DNA from: Tanytarsus gracilentus
Taxonomy: Eukaryota > Arthropoda > Insecta > Diptera > Chironomidae
Length of the DNA: 64,000 nucleotides
Direction of reading: 5' to 3'
NCBI GenBank assembly: GCA_038502055.1
Contig: JAXRKN010000022.1
Coordinates: forward strand, 1-64,000
Positions 1-12,983 of the stretch are shown here, piece by piece. Positions within the stretch are counted from its first letter, which is position 1; each line of letters starts with the position of its first letter. The notes beneath the pieces are model-generated. The model saw nothing but the letters and a program-made list of their open reading frames with translations, was not told the DNA's origin and did not search any database. A program made the position numbers and the translations under genes.

Positions 1-3000
1 CGGGCCATGATAGACATTCCTTAAAAATCATCAATGTTAATCGATTTCTGACCCAATGACGAGTTCAACGATACCCATGAAGCCATAGTTCTGAAAAATG
101 GACATTAGTGGCACTCCTGACTGGCCATGATGGACATTCCTCAAAAATCATCAATGTTAATCGATTTCTGACCCAATGACGAGTTCAACGATACCCATGA
201 AGCCATAGTTCTGAAAAATGGACATTAGTGGCACTCCTGACTGGCCATGATGGACATTCCTCAAAAATCATCAATGTTAATCGATTTCTGACCCAATGAC
301 GAGTTCAACGATACCCATGAAGCCATAGTTCTGAAAAATGGACATTAGTGGCACTCCTGACTGGCCATGATGGACATGCCTCACAAAATGTCTACTGGAT
401 CTCACTTTCAGTACTGGGTCTCACTTCCAGCACATGCCATTACTCACAAATTATACTCTCTTACTCTCACCACGTGAAAAATACGTGTTTTCGGCATTTT
501 TTGGACATTGGCAGTGCTTAATGGCTGACTTGTCGAAAAAAAAAATATTCTTGCAAAACTAGAGCACAAAAGGAATCTTTAGCAACAAACCCGAGTCAAA
601 TCAGACCAGCCGTTCTTGAGATATCGCGTTCACTTAGATCGTAAGAAAGTAAAATGACTTAAATGGCTCTAACTCCTCGTAGGATCAACCGATTTAAAAT
701 CTGTTTTCGCCAGTTTGTAGGGTTTGGCTAGGCCTAACATTTGAGTATATGTTTTGATATTGCACAATGTAATGTCTTGGCGCTAGGGGAAAAATGGACA
801 TTAGTGGCACTCCTGGCCGGCCATGATAGACATTCCTCAAAAATCATCAATGTCAATCGATTCCTGACCCAATGACGAGTTCAACGATACCCATGAAGCC
901 ATAGTTCTGAAAAATGGACATTAGTGGCACTCCTGACGGGCCATGATGGACATTCCTTAAAAATCATCAATGTTAATCGATTTCTGACCCAATGACGAGT
1001 TCAACGATACCCATGAAGCCATAGTTCTGAAAAATGGACATTAGTGGCACTCCTGACTGGCCATGATGGACATTCCTCAAAAATCATCAATGTTAATCGA
1101 TTTCTGACCCAATGACGAGTTCAACGATACCCATGAAGCCATAGTTCTGAAAAATGGACATTAGTGGCACTCCTGACTGGCCATGATGGACATTCCTCAA
1201 AAATCATCAATGTTAATCGATTTCTGACCCAATGACGAGTTCAACGATACCCATGAAGCCATAGTTCTGAAAAATGGACATTAGTGGCACTCCTGACTGG
1301 CCATGATGGACATGCCTCACAAAATGTCTACTGGATCTCACTTTCAGTACTGGGTCTCACTTCCAGCACATGCCATTACTCACAAATTATACTCTCTTAC
1401 TCTCACCACGTGAAAAATACGTGTTTTCGGCATTTTTTGGACATTGGCAGTGCTTAATGGCTGACTTGTCGAAAAAAAAATATTCTTGCAAAACTAGAGC
1501 ACAAAAGGAATCTTTAGCAACAAACCCGAGTCAAATCAGACCAGCCGTTCTTGAGATATCGCGTTCACTTAGATCGTAAGAAAGTAAAATGACTTAAATG
1601 GCTCTAACTCCTCGTAGGATCAACCGATTTAAAATCTGTTTTCGCCAGTTTGTAGGGTTTGGCTAGGCCTAACATTTGAGTATATGTTTTGATATTGCAC
1701 AATGTAATGTCTTGGCGCTAGGGGAAAAATGGACATTAGTGGCACTCCTGGCCGGCCATGATAGACATTCCTCAAAAATCATCAATGTCAATCGATTCCT
1801 GACCCAATGACGAGTTCAACGATACCCATGAAGCCATAGTTCTGAAAAATGGACATTAGTGGCACTCCTGACGGGCCATGATGGACATTCCTTAAAAATC
1901 ATCAATGTTAATCGATTTCTGACCCAATGACGAGTTCAACGATACCCATGAAGCCATAGTTCTGAAAAATGGACATTAGTGGCACTCCTGACTGGCCATG
2001 ATGGACATTCCTCAAAAATCATCAATGTTAATCGATTTCTGACCCAATGACGAGTTCAACGATACCCATGAAGCCATAGTTCTGAAAAATGGACATTAGT
2101 GGCACTCCTGGCTGGCCATGATGGACATTCCTCAAAAATAATCAATGTTAATCGATTTCTGACCCAATGACGAGTTCAACGATACCCATGAAGCCATAGT
2201 TCTGAAAAATGGACATTAGTGGCACTCCTGACTGGCCATGATGGACATGCCTCACAAAATGTCTACTGGATCTCACTTTCAGTACTGGGTCTCACTTCCA
2301 GCACATGCCATTACTCACAAATTATACTCTCTTACTCTCACCACGTGAAAAATACGTGTTTTCGGCATTTTTTGGACATTGGCAGTGCTTAATGGCTGAC
2401 TTGTCGAAAAAAAAAATATTCTTGCAAAACTAGAGCACAAAAGGAATCTTTAGCAACAAACCCGAGTCAAATCAGACCAGCCGTTCTTGAGATATCGCGT
2501 TCACTTAGATCGTAAGAAAGTAAAATGACTTAAATGGCTCTAACTCCTCGTAGGATCAACCGATTTAAAATCTGTTTTCGCCAGTTTGTAGGGTTTGGCT
2601 AGGCCTAACATTTGAGTATATGTTTTGATATTGCACAATGTAATGTCTTGGCGCTAGGGGAAAAATGGACATTAGTGGCACTCCTGGCCGGCCATGATAG
2701 ACATTCCTCAAAAATCATCAATGTCAATCGATTCCTGACCCAATGACGAGTTCAACGATACCCATGAAGCCATAGTTCTGAAAAATGGACATTAGTGGCA
2801 CTCCTGACGGGCCATGATGGACATTCCTTAAAAATCATCAATGTTAATCGATTTCTGACCCAATGACGAGTTCAACGATACCCATGAAGCCATAGTTCTG
2901 AAAAATGGACATTAGTGGCACTCCTGACTGGCCATGATGGACATTCCTCAAAAATCATCAATGTTAATCGATTTCTGACCCAATGACGAGTTCAACGATA

Positions 3001-6000
3001 CCCATGAAGCCATAGTTCTGAAAAATGGACATTAGTGGCACTCCTGGCTGGCCATGATGGACATTCCTTAAAAATCATCAATGTTAATCGATTTCTGACC
3101 CAATGACGAGTTCAACGATACCCATGAAGCCATAGTTCTGAAAAATGGACATTAGTGGCACTCCTGACTGGCCATGATGGACATGCCTCACAAAATGTCT
3201 ACTGGATCTCACTTTCAGTACTGGGTCTCACTTCCAGCACATGCCATTACTCACAAATTATACTCTCTTACTCTCACCACGTGAAAAATACGTGTTTTCG
3301 GCATTTTTTGGACATTGGCAGTGCTTAATGGCTGACTTGTCGAAAAAAAAATATTCTTGCAAAACTAGAGCACAAAAGGAATCTTTAGCAACAAACCCGA
3401 GTCAAATCAGACCAGCCGTTCTTGAGATATCGCGTTCACTTAGATCGTAAGAAAGTAAAATGACTTAAATGGCTCTAACTCCTCGTAGGATCAACCGATT
3501 TAAAATCTGTTTTCGCCAGTTTGTAGGGTTTGGCTAGGCCTAACATTTGAGTATATGTTTTGATATTGCACAATGTAATGTCTTGGCGCTAGGGGAAAAA
3601 TGGACATTAGTGGCACTCCTGGCCGGCCATGATAGACATTCCTCAAAAATCATCAATGTCAATCGATTCCTGACCCAATGACGAGTTCAACGATACCCAT
3701 GAAGCCATAGTTCTGAAAAATGGACATTAGTGGCACTCCTGACGGGCCATGATGGACATTCCTTAAAAATCATCAATGTTAATCGATTTCTGACCCAATG
3801 ACGAGTTCAACGATACCCATGAAGCCATAGTTCTGAAAAATGGACATTAGTGGCACTCCTGACTGGCCATGATGGACATTCCTCAAAAATCATCAATGTT
3901 AATCGATTTCTGAACCAATGACGAGTTCAACGATACACATGAAGCAATAGTTCTGAAAAATGTACATTAGTGGCACTCCTGACTGGCCATGATGGACATT
4001 CCTCAAAAATCATCAATGTTAATCGATTTCTGACCCAATGACGAGTTCAACGATACCCATGAAGCCATAGTTCTGAAAAATGGACATTAGTGGCACTCCT
4101 GACTGGCCATGATGGACATGCCTCACAAAATGTCTACTGGATCTCACTTTCAGTACTGGGTCTCACTTCCAGCACATGCCATTACTCACAAATTATACTC
4201 TCTTACTCTCACCACGTGAAAAATACGTGTTTTCGGCATTTTTTGGACATTGGCAGTGCTTAATGGCTGACTTGTCGAAAAAAAAATATTCTTGCAAAAC
4301 TAGAGCACAAAAGGAATCTTTAGCAACAAACCCGAGTCAAATCAGACCAGCCGTTCTTGAGATATCGCGTTCACTTAGATCGTAAGAAAGTAAAATGACT
4401 TAAATGGCTCTAACTCCTCGTAGGATCAACCGATTTAAAATCTGTTTTCGCCAGTTTGTAGGGTTTGGCTAGGCCTAACATTTGAGTATATGTTTTGATA
4501 TTGCACAATGTAATGTCTTGGCGCTAGGGGAAAAATGGACATTAGTGGCACTCCTGGCCGGCCATGATAGACATTCCTCAAAAATCATCAATGTCAATCG
4601 ATTCCTGACCCAATGACGAGTTCAACGATACCCATGAAGCCATAGTTCTGAAAAATGGACATTAGTGGCACTCCTGACGGGCCATGATGGACATTCCTTA
4701 AAAATCATCAATGTTAATCGATTTCTGACCCAATGACGAGTTCAACGATACCCATGAAGCCATAGTTCTGAAAAATGGACATTAGTGGCACTCCTGACTG
4801 GCCATGATGGACATTCCTCAAAAATCATCAATGTTAATCGATTTCTGACCCAATGACGAGTTAGACGATACCCAGAAGCAGTGGGGGGAGGGGGGACAAA
4901 AATCATCATGTTAATCGATTTCTGACCCAATGACGAGTTCAACGATACCCATGAAGCCATAGTTCTGAAAAATGGACATTAGTGGCACTCCTGACTGGCC
5001 ATGATGGACATGCCTCACAAAATGTCTACTGGATCTCACTTTCAGTACTGGGTCTCACTTCCAGCACATGCCATTACTCACAAATTATACTCTCTTACTC
5101 TCACCACGTGAAAAATACGTGTTTTCGGCATTTTTTGGACATTGGCAGTGCTTAATGGCTGACTTGTCGAAAAAAAAAATATTCTTGCAAAACTAGAGCA
5201 CAAAAGGAATCTTTAGCAACAAACCCGAGTCAAATCAGACCAGCCGTTCTTGAGATATCGCGTTCACTTAGATCGTAAGAAAGTAAAATGACTTAAATGG
5301 CTCTAACTCCTCGTAGGATCAACCGATTTAAAATCTGTTTTCGCCAGTTTGTAGGGTTTGGCTAGGCCTAACATTTGAGTATATGTTTTGATATTGCACA
5401 ATGTAATGTCTTGGCGCTAGGGGAAAAATGGACATTAGTGGCACTCCTGGCCGGCCATGATAGACATTCCTCAAAAATCATCAATGTCAATCGATTCCTG
5501 ACCCAATGACGAGTTCAACGATACCCATGAAGCCATAGTTCTGAAAAATGGACATTAGTGGCACTCCTGACGGGCCATGATGGACATTCCTTAAATCTCT
5601 TTTGTGCGCTCGACGATGGACATTCCTTAAAAATCATCAATGTTAATCGATTTCTGACCCAATGACGAGTTCAACGATACCCATGAAGCCATAGTTCTGA
5701 AAAATGGACATTAGTGGCACTCCTGACTGGCCATGATGGACATTCCTCAAAAATCATCAATGTTAATCGATTTCTGACCCAATGACGAGTTCAACGATAC
5801 CCATGAAGCCATAGTTCTGAAAAATGGACATTAGTGGCACTCCTGACTGGCCATGATGGACATGCCTCACAAAATGTCTACTGGATCTCACTTTCAGTAC
5901 TGGGTCTCACTTCCAGCACATGCCATTACTCACAAATTATACTCTCTTACTCTCACCACGTGAAAAATACGTGTTTTCGGCATTTTTTGGACATTGGCAG

Positions 6001-9000
6001 TGCTTAATGGCTGACTTGTCGAAAAAAAAATATTCTTGCAAAACTAGAGCACAAAAGGAATCTTTAGCAACAAACCCGAGTCAAATCAGACCAGCCGTTC
6101 TTGAGATATCGCGTTCACTTAGATCGTAAGAAAGTAAAATGACTTAAATGGCTCTAACTCCTCGTAGGATCAACCGATTTAAAATCTGTTTTCGCCAGTT
6201 TGTAGGGTTTGGCTAGGCCTAACATTTGAGTATATGTTTTGATATTGCACAATGTAATGTCTTGGCGCTAGGGGAAAAATGGACATTAGTGGCACTCCTG
6301 GCCGGCCATGATAGACATTCCTCAAAAATCATCAATGTCAATCGATTCCTGACCCAATGACGAGTTCAACGATACCCATGAAGCCATAGTTCTGAAAAAT
6401 GGACATTAGTGGCACTCCTGACGGGCCATGATGGACATTCCTTAAAAATCATCAATGTTAATCGATTTCTGACCCAATGACGAGTTCAACGATACCCATG
6501 AAGCCATAGTTCTGAAAAATGGACATTAGTGGCACTCCTGACTGGCCATGATGGACATTCCTCAAAAATCATCAATGTTAATCGATTTCTGACCCAATGA
6601 CGAGTTCAACGATACCCATGAAGCCATAGTTCTGAAAAATGGACATTAGTGGCACTCCTGACTGGCCATAAATATAATGTTAATGATTTAAATGAGAGTT
6701 AAGATAGAAGAGAAAGGATGGACATGCCTCACAAAATGTCTACTGGATCTCACTTTCAGTACTGGGTCTCACTTCCAGCACATGCCATTACTCACAAATT
6801 ATACTCTCTTACTCTCACCACGTGAAAAATACGTGTTTTCGGCATTTTTTGGACATTGGCAGTGCTTAATGGCTGACTTGTCGAAAAAAAAAATATTCTT
6901 GCAAAACTAGAGCACAAAAGGAATCTTTAGCAACAAACCCGAGTCAAATCAGACCAGCCGTTCTTGAGATATCGCGTTCACTTAGATCGTAAGAAAGTAA
7001 AATGACTTAAATGGCTCTAACTCCTCGTAGGATCAACCGATTTAAAATCTGTTTTCGCCAGTTTGTAGGGTTTGGCTAGGCCTAACATTTGAGTATATGT
7101 TTTGATATTGCACAATGTAATGTCTTGGCGCTAGGGGAAAAATGGACATTAGTGGCACTCCTGGCCGGCCATGATAGACATTCCTCAAAAATCATCAATG
7201 TCAATCGATTCCTGACCCAATGACGAGTTCAACGATACCCATGAAGCCATAGTTCTGAAAAATGGACATTAGTGGCACTCCTGACGGGCCATGATGGACA
7301 TTCCTTAAAAATCATCAATGTTAATCGATTTCTGACCCAATGACGAGTTCAACGATACCCATGAAGCCATAGTTCTGAAAAATGGACATTAGTGGCACTC
7401 CTGACTGGCCATGATGGACATTCCTCAATGTGGAGGGAGAGAAGCGGAAGGAAGGGCACCGACTGGCCATGATGGACATTCCTCAAAAATCATCAATGTT
7501 AATCGATTTCTGACCCAATGACGAGTTCAACGATACCCATGAAGCCATAGTTCTGAAAAATGGACATTAGTGGCACTCCTGACTGGCCATGATGGACATG
7601 CCTCACAAAATGTCTACTGGATCTCACTTTCAGTACTGGGTCTCACTTCCAGCACATGCCATTACTCACAAATTATACTCTCTTACTCTCACCACGTGAA
7701 AAATACGTGTTTTCGGCATTTTTTGGACATTGGCAGTGCTTAATGGCTGACTTGTCGAAAAAAAAATATTCTTGCAAAACTAGAGCACAAAAGGAATCTT
7801 TAGCAACAAACCCGAGTCAAATCAGACCAGCCGTTCTTGAGATATCGCGTTCACTTAGATCGTAAGAAAGTAAAATGACTTAAATGGCTCTAACTCCTCG
7901 TAGGATCAACCGATTTAAAATCTGTTTTCGCCAGTTTGTAGGGTTTGGCTAGGCCTAACATTTGAGTATATGTTTTGATATTGCACAATGTAATGTCTTG
8001 GCGCTAGGGGAAAAATGGACATTAGTGGCACTCCTGGCCGGCCATGATAGACATTCCTCAAAAATCATCAATGTCAATCGATTCCTGACCCAATGACGAG
8101 TTCAACGATACCCATGAAGCCATAGTTCTGAAAAATGGACATTAGTGGCACTCCTGACGGGCCATGATGGACATTCCTTAAAAATCATCAATGTTAATCG
8201 ATTTCTGACCCAATGACGAGTTCAACGATACCCATGAAGCCATAGTTCTGAAAAATGGACATTAGTGGCACTCCTGACTGGCCATGATGGACATTCCTCA
8301 AAAATCATCAATGTTAATCGATTCCTGACCCAATGACGAGTTCAACGATACCCATGAAGTCATAGTTCTGAAAAGATGGACATTCCTCAAAAATCATCAA
8401 TGTTAATCGATTTCTGACCCAATGACGAGTTCAACGATACCCATGAAGCCATAGTTCTGAAAAATGGACATTAGTGGCACTCCTGACTGGCCATGATGGA
8501 CATGCCTCACAAAATGTCTACTGGATCTCACTTTCAGTACTGGGTCTCACTTCCAGCACATGCCATTACTCACAAATTATACTCTCTTACTCTCACCACG
8601 TGAAAAATACGTGTTTTCGGCATTTTTTGGACATTGGCAGTGCTTAATGGCTGACTTGTCGAAAAAAAAAATATTCTTGCAAAACTAGAGCACAAAAGGA
8701 ATCTTTAGCAACAAACCCGAGTCAAATCAGACCAGCCGTTCTTGAGATATCGCGTTCACTTAGATCGTAAGAAAGTAAAATGACTTAAATGGCTCTAACT
8801 CCTCGTAGGATCAACCGATTTAAAATCTGTTTTCGCCAGTTTGTAGGGTTTGGCTAGGCCTAACATTTGAGTATATGTTTTGATATTGCACAATGTAATG
8901 TCTTGGCGCTAGGGGAAAAATGGACATTAGTGGCACTCCTGGCCGGCCATGATAGACATTCCTCAAAAATCATCAATGTCAATCGATTCCTGACCCAATG

Positions 9001-9638
9001 ACGAGTTCAACGATACCCATGAAGCCATAGTTCTGAAAAATGGACATTAGTGGCACTCCTGACGGGCCATGATGGACATTCCTTAAAAATCATCAATGTT
9101 AATCGATTTCTGACCCAATGACGAGTTCAACGATACCCATGAAGCCATAGTTCTGAAAAATGGACATTAGTGGCACTCCTGACTGGCCATGATGGACATT
9201 CCTCAAAAATCATCAATGTTAATCGATTTCTGACCCAATGACGAGTTCAACGATACCCATGAAGCCATAGTTCTGAAAAATGGACATTAGTGGCACTCCT
9301 GACTGGCCATGATGGACATTCCTCAAAAATCATCAATGTTAATCGATTTCTGACCCAATGACGAGTTCAACGATACCCATGAAGCCATAGTTCTGAAAAA
9401 TGGACATTAGTGGCACTCCTGACTGGCCATGATGGACATGCCTCACAAAATGTCTACTGGATCTCACTTTCAGTACTGGGTCTCACTTCCAGCACATGCC
9501 ATTACTCACAAATTATACTCTCTTACTCTCACCACGTGAAAAATACGTGTTTTCGGCATTTTTTGGACATTGGCAGTGCTTAATGGCTGACTTGTCGAAA
9601 AAAAAAATATTCTTGCAAAACTAGAGCACAAAAGGAAG
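1..9638. repeat. Higher-order satellite array, about 936 bp unit, 11 copies
   Basis: Seen directly. A 120-bp monomer (starts ggccatgatggacattcct, ends ggacattagtggcactcctg) is repeated in tandem. Every fourth or fifth monomer is replaced by a long form of about 456 bp that keeps the monomer's first 15 and last about 28 bases but carries a different interior. The same point of the long form lies at 434, 1370, 2305, 3241, 4176, 5068, 5920, 6782, 7656, 8560 and 9496. Spacings are 936, 935, 936, 935, 892, 852, 862, 874, 904 and 936. The 1-bp differences come from an A-run near the middle of the long form. Short open frames of 69-72 codons in the long form recur only because the DNA repeats; they have no coding features. 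The array is cut by the left edge and stops abruptly inside a long form at 9638. The sequence is richer in GC than its surroundings. Confidence 0.97.
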
Positions 9639-10129
9639 TGAAACTTTTTATTGTGAAATCAAATTCTTAGAATTTCACTCCATATTTTTTTTTTCTCTCG
9701 CTCATTCTCACTTCGGAGAGTAACTCTCTCCAAATATTTTCTTCATGGGTATCAATGAAGGAATTTATTTATTTATTTATTTTAATTGAATTTTTTTTAT
9801 TTAAATCTTTAAATCCTTGAATTCTGATTAATGGGAAGTCGAGCGGGATGATTGAGCATGCCATTGAAAGTGACTTCAGTGTGATGAAGTGCTGTATGAG
9901 GTATAGTTTTGTCAGTTTAGCTGATAAATTAACTTTGGTAGAATTTTATTTTAATTTTTTGGGAAAATAAGGGGGTGCGATATAAAAAAAAGGGAATTTA
10001 ACTAAGAAAAGGGGTTGAGTGGTGAATTAGGTGAATTATGAGTGGTGAATTTCAAAATAAAAGTGTCAGTTAGAGAATTGTAATTTTTTTTGTTTTATTT
10101 TGTTTGCAAGTATTTTGATAGGAATTAAG
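9639..10129. other. AT-rich spacer after the satellite
   Basis: The satellite breaks off in mid-unit and unique AT-rich DNA begins. It holds a TTTA tract near 9765-9780 and homopolymer runs. No open frame, splice pattern or RNA fold that I can support. Confidence 0.6.
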
Positions 10130-10780
10130 GGGTTTGCACACTTCGTTCTCGAGGGAGGGTCTTTGTTTGTGAACGTTGCCAACTGTGTACACTAGTCTCA
10201 GTTGAGGAAGGTAGTGGTGGAATCACGGCTTTTCTCTAAGTGATTTGAAATATATTGTTGATTTGGTTTTGATTAGTTGGAAACTGTAATATCTGTTCAG
10301 TAAACAAGACTGTTCTCAACCGTAGTTTCGCTAGAAATTACAAACAAAAATCATTCGAAAACAAAAACTTACAAATTACAAAAAACAAAAACACTAACAC
10401 ACTAACATTGCCGTAAAGGTATTTTAAAATGCCCTATTAACCAACGCTGATGGTAGAGGGTGGTTGGCCCGACATCAGTTCTCTCTAACGATTATCTAAT
10501 TGTATTTATTCCGAGAAGGGGTTTGTTCGTAACCTGTGGCTTGTATCGACTGTAGATACTTGCCTAAGTAGCCCGCTAGACCCTGCTTTTCCGAGGAATC
10601 GGGGGTCAATCATGTGTGGTTGCGTTGGACGTCTCTCCTACTTCGGTAGTGGCCACCTAATCGTCATCTAATCTAATTTAGGCTGAATCTAACATCTCAA
10701 CTTCAAGACGCACTCAATATTTGTCCAGATTTGCGAGCACCACTACTTGAGCACGTACAAGAAATGACTAGAGGAATATA
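10130..10780. other. GC-richer block of unknown nature, possibly a retroelement remnant
   Basis: Base composition shifts to near-balanced within otherwise AT-rich DNA, with many CpG-containing words, then drops back after about 10780. There is no long open frame on either strand and no second copy in the window. Such blocks are often leader or LTR sequence of a retroelement, but I see neither paired LTRs nor a convincing primer-binding site, so this is only a suggestion. Confidence 0.3.
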
Positions 10781-10881
10781 GCTGATTTTGCTAAAAACAG
10801 AATTATATTTTAAAGCCAACTCAAAATAAAACTGAGAAATAATACGGAATTTATTTATATGCTTGATTACATTATACTTAA

Positions 10882-11300
10882 AAATAAGTTAAGCATTAAC
10901 ATTGAATGAACTGGGAAGAAATAAATGAGATATACACTATAATTAACTATAATTAACTATTTTTTAATCACTCTCTCTCGTGCATGAAAAAATCTTTTGT
11001 TTCTGATGCCGTACCACAATATATTTAGCTGAAATTAATTTCGTATTGAATAAGATGATGTAGATAATTGAATTATGTAATAAAATTTAAAATATACTCT
11101 AATTAACATCTTTTTATTTAAATAAATAATTTTTCTCACTCTTACATAAACATGAAAATTTTTTACAGCATTTCTGGTGTCCTGTCACAATATATCACGA
11201 TAAAAATAAATTTACATTAAACTGAGCATTAACATTATTAATATACTCTAATTTAGCATTTTAAATAAAATTATTTTACGTATGAAAACTTTTTCTTTCT
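10882..11300 (+). repeat. Diverged tandem repeats, roughly 170 bp, about 2.5 copies
   Basis: The same ordered landmarks recur: agcattaacatt, then a stretch like atactctaattaaca, then tcactct followed by catgaaaa, then a word like ctgatgccgtaccacaatat. They occur from about 10882, again from about 11095, and partly from about 11222. Copies are well diverged, so the period is approximate. Confidence 0.4.
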
Positions 11301-11398
11301 CGCTCAAAACTTTTCCTCTCTCGCTCTAAATAATTTTGAAGTTTTCCATAGATGTCGCTACGTACCTCTAAACATTTATTTTAAATATGTTATCAATG

Positions 11399-11478
11399 AA
11401 GGTTTGTAGGGATTGACAAGGCCTATCTTTTGAGTATATGTTTTGATATTGTACAATGTAATGTCTTGGCACTAGGGG
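11399..11478 (+). repeat. Solo relic of the satellite long-form insert
   Basis: About 80 bp match the 3' part of the insert of the long satellite form (compare 1651-1724), with scattered substitutions. It shares tttgagtatatgttttgata and caatgtaatgtcttggc, ending at ctagggg exactly where the insert rejoins the monomer in the array. It stands alone about 1.8 kb from the array edge, so the insert exists outside the tandem context. Confidence 0.85.
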
Positions 11479-12334
11479 CTGAAAACTGGTTTTGGAGAAA
11501 TCCAAAATTAATATATAGCGGAGCTATAAAAATTTCCTTCAATCAAAATTAATTAATAAAGAAAAGTTTTTAGTTTCAAATAAAAAAGTTTAAATTTTGT
11601 TAAAAAAATATAGTATGTTTTTAGCTGGTTTAAAACAATTAACTCGTCAAGTACAAGAACCACGCTCAGCCGATAATAAAATTTTAAAAATTTCGTGAAG
11701 AAATTGTACATCGACTGAACATCATTTTTAATCATTAAAAGTTTTGAAATTTTAGATTGTACTGAATTCGTTATTATTTCAACTTTTTTAAACGATCAAC
11801 TGATATGATAAGAATTTTCTTTTATTTAACTTTTAACAGATATAAATATTTTTTCACTTCGACCTTAAACTTATCACTTTTTTTTAAGAACAAAGAGGAT
11901 AAAGTCTTGGGGTATAATGAAACAGATATTTCGAAACACAAAAAACATTAATACACGTAAAAATTTTAATATGTCAACAACAAACTTTTGAATTCGGTTT
12001 CACTCAACTTATAATTTTGAGATGGGAATAATTATATAGATTTGAGACCATTAATTTAATATTGCTGTATTTAAAGAATCTATAGCAAGAATTTTCAGTC
12101 TTTTAAATTTATTTTGGTATCTGAAGAAGTCGATATTAACGGAAAAAAATCAAACAATTCTGAGAGAGCGCAGAAAAAATTATCGGGGGTCTTATTATCC
12201 CCTTGTCTTTGCGTTATCTCTTGATTTTTTTTGCTTCAATGTATGTTACAGTATTAATGTGGTATTATTCGATGTGTTTATAAAAACTTTCATAACGTGA
12301 AATATTAATTTTGTCTGAAAAAATTACTATTAAA
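11479..12334. other. AT-rich spacer, no supported gene
   Basis: A short open frame near 11613 on the plus strand (about 27 codons, starting MFLAGLKQLT) and a 60-codon frame on the minus strand are visible. Neither has splice sites, neighbours or family resemblance that I can support. Confidence 0.5.
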
Positions 12335-12761
12335 ATGATGATTGTTTGGAGTTTCATTATTTTATTTTCCTCAATTCAAGGTTTGATGATTTGGTTGTTA
12401 TTGAAAACTTTTTCAAGAATTAATTTTTTCAGCTTCCTTTTCCATTGAGTGTTATAATTGCAATAGCTTTACCGATTCAAGATGCGCTACATTTTTTGAT
12501 AAAAAATACAATAATTCAACGATTATAGCATGCAGTGGGCATTGCATAAAAATTGAGTACGAAACACAAATTCTAAGAAGAGTTGAAAGATATTGCGGAA
12601 TTGGTAGTGTAACTGATGAATGTGTCATTAGTTCAAATGAGACTTATGCAAAGATTTTAAGCTGTACGTGCAATGATGTTCTTTGCAACACCTCAAGTTC
12701 TTTAAAAAATACATTCATGGCTCTAAATGGATTTTTGCTTGCAACTTGGTGTCTAATGTGA
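12335..12761 (+). CDS. Secreted Ly6/uPAR-type three-finger protein, 124 aa
   Basis: Two exons, 12335-12380 and 12433-12761, joined across a 52-bp GT-AG intron with phase 1; the spliced frame is 125 codons. The product starts with a hydrophobic signal peptide (about residues 1-16). The mature part begins SFSIECYNCNS, the classical start of Ly6 domains, followed by cysteines spaced as in the fold (RCATF, ACSGHC, RYCG, ECVI) and ending with the family signature CTCNDVLCNTS. A hydrophobic C-terminal tail (about residues 108-124) follows, as expected for a GPI-anchor signal, so the protein probably sits on the outer face of the plasma membrane. In insects this family includes Quiver/Sleepless and septate-junction proteins; I cannot say which subgroup this is. 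An AATAAA follows 63 bases after the stop. Confidence 0.88.
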
Positions 12762-12823
12762 TTTTTACTTCCAATTTTTAAATCCTGATTATTTTAAATT
12801 TTTCAACCGGCTGTTCGGATTAT

Positions 12824-12829
12824 CAATAA
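12824..12829 (+). promoter_or_regulatory. Polyadenylation signal AATAAA of the Ly6-type gene
   Basis: A canonical hexamer 63 bp after the stop codon and before AT-rich intergenic DNA. It is consistent with the 3' end of the preceding gene. Confidence 0.6.
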
Positions 12830-12983
12830 AATGTACTTTTTAATACAATAATAATTCTGATTCATATTTTTTAACTTTTTTTTAAGAGAGAAAAGTAAAT
12901 GAAGTCTTGTAAACCACAAACTAGCATAAAAAAATATTAAATTTTACTGTAAAGTGAATCCGAAAAATCGTCTTATTAATAAA

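Noticed and set aside
1370..1579. Repeated 69-72 codon open frames in the satellite (also at 3241, 4176, 5920, 6692, 7656)
   Set aside because: They exist only because the satellite unit repeats; half of the units lose the frame through a one-base change in an A-run, and nothing suggests selection on the peptide.
1..9638. CRISPR-like array
   Set aside because: The 120-bp monomers abut without unique spacers and the genome is eukaryotic; this is a satellite.
11613..11700. Small plus-strand frame starting MFLAGLKQLT
   Set aside because: Only about 27 codons, no splice sites or conserved partner visible; cannot be told from chance.
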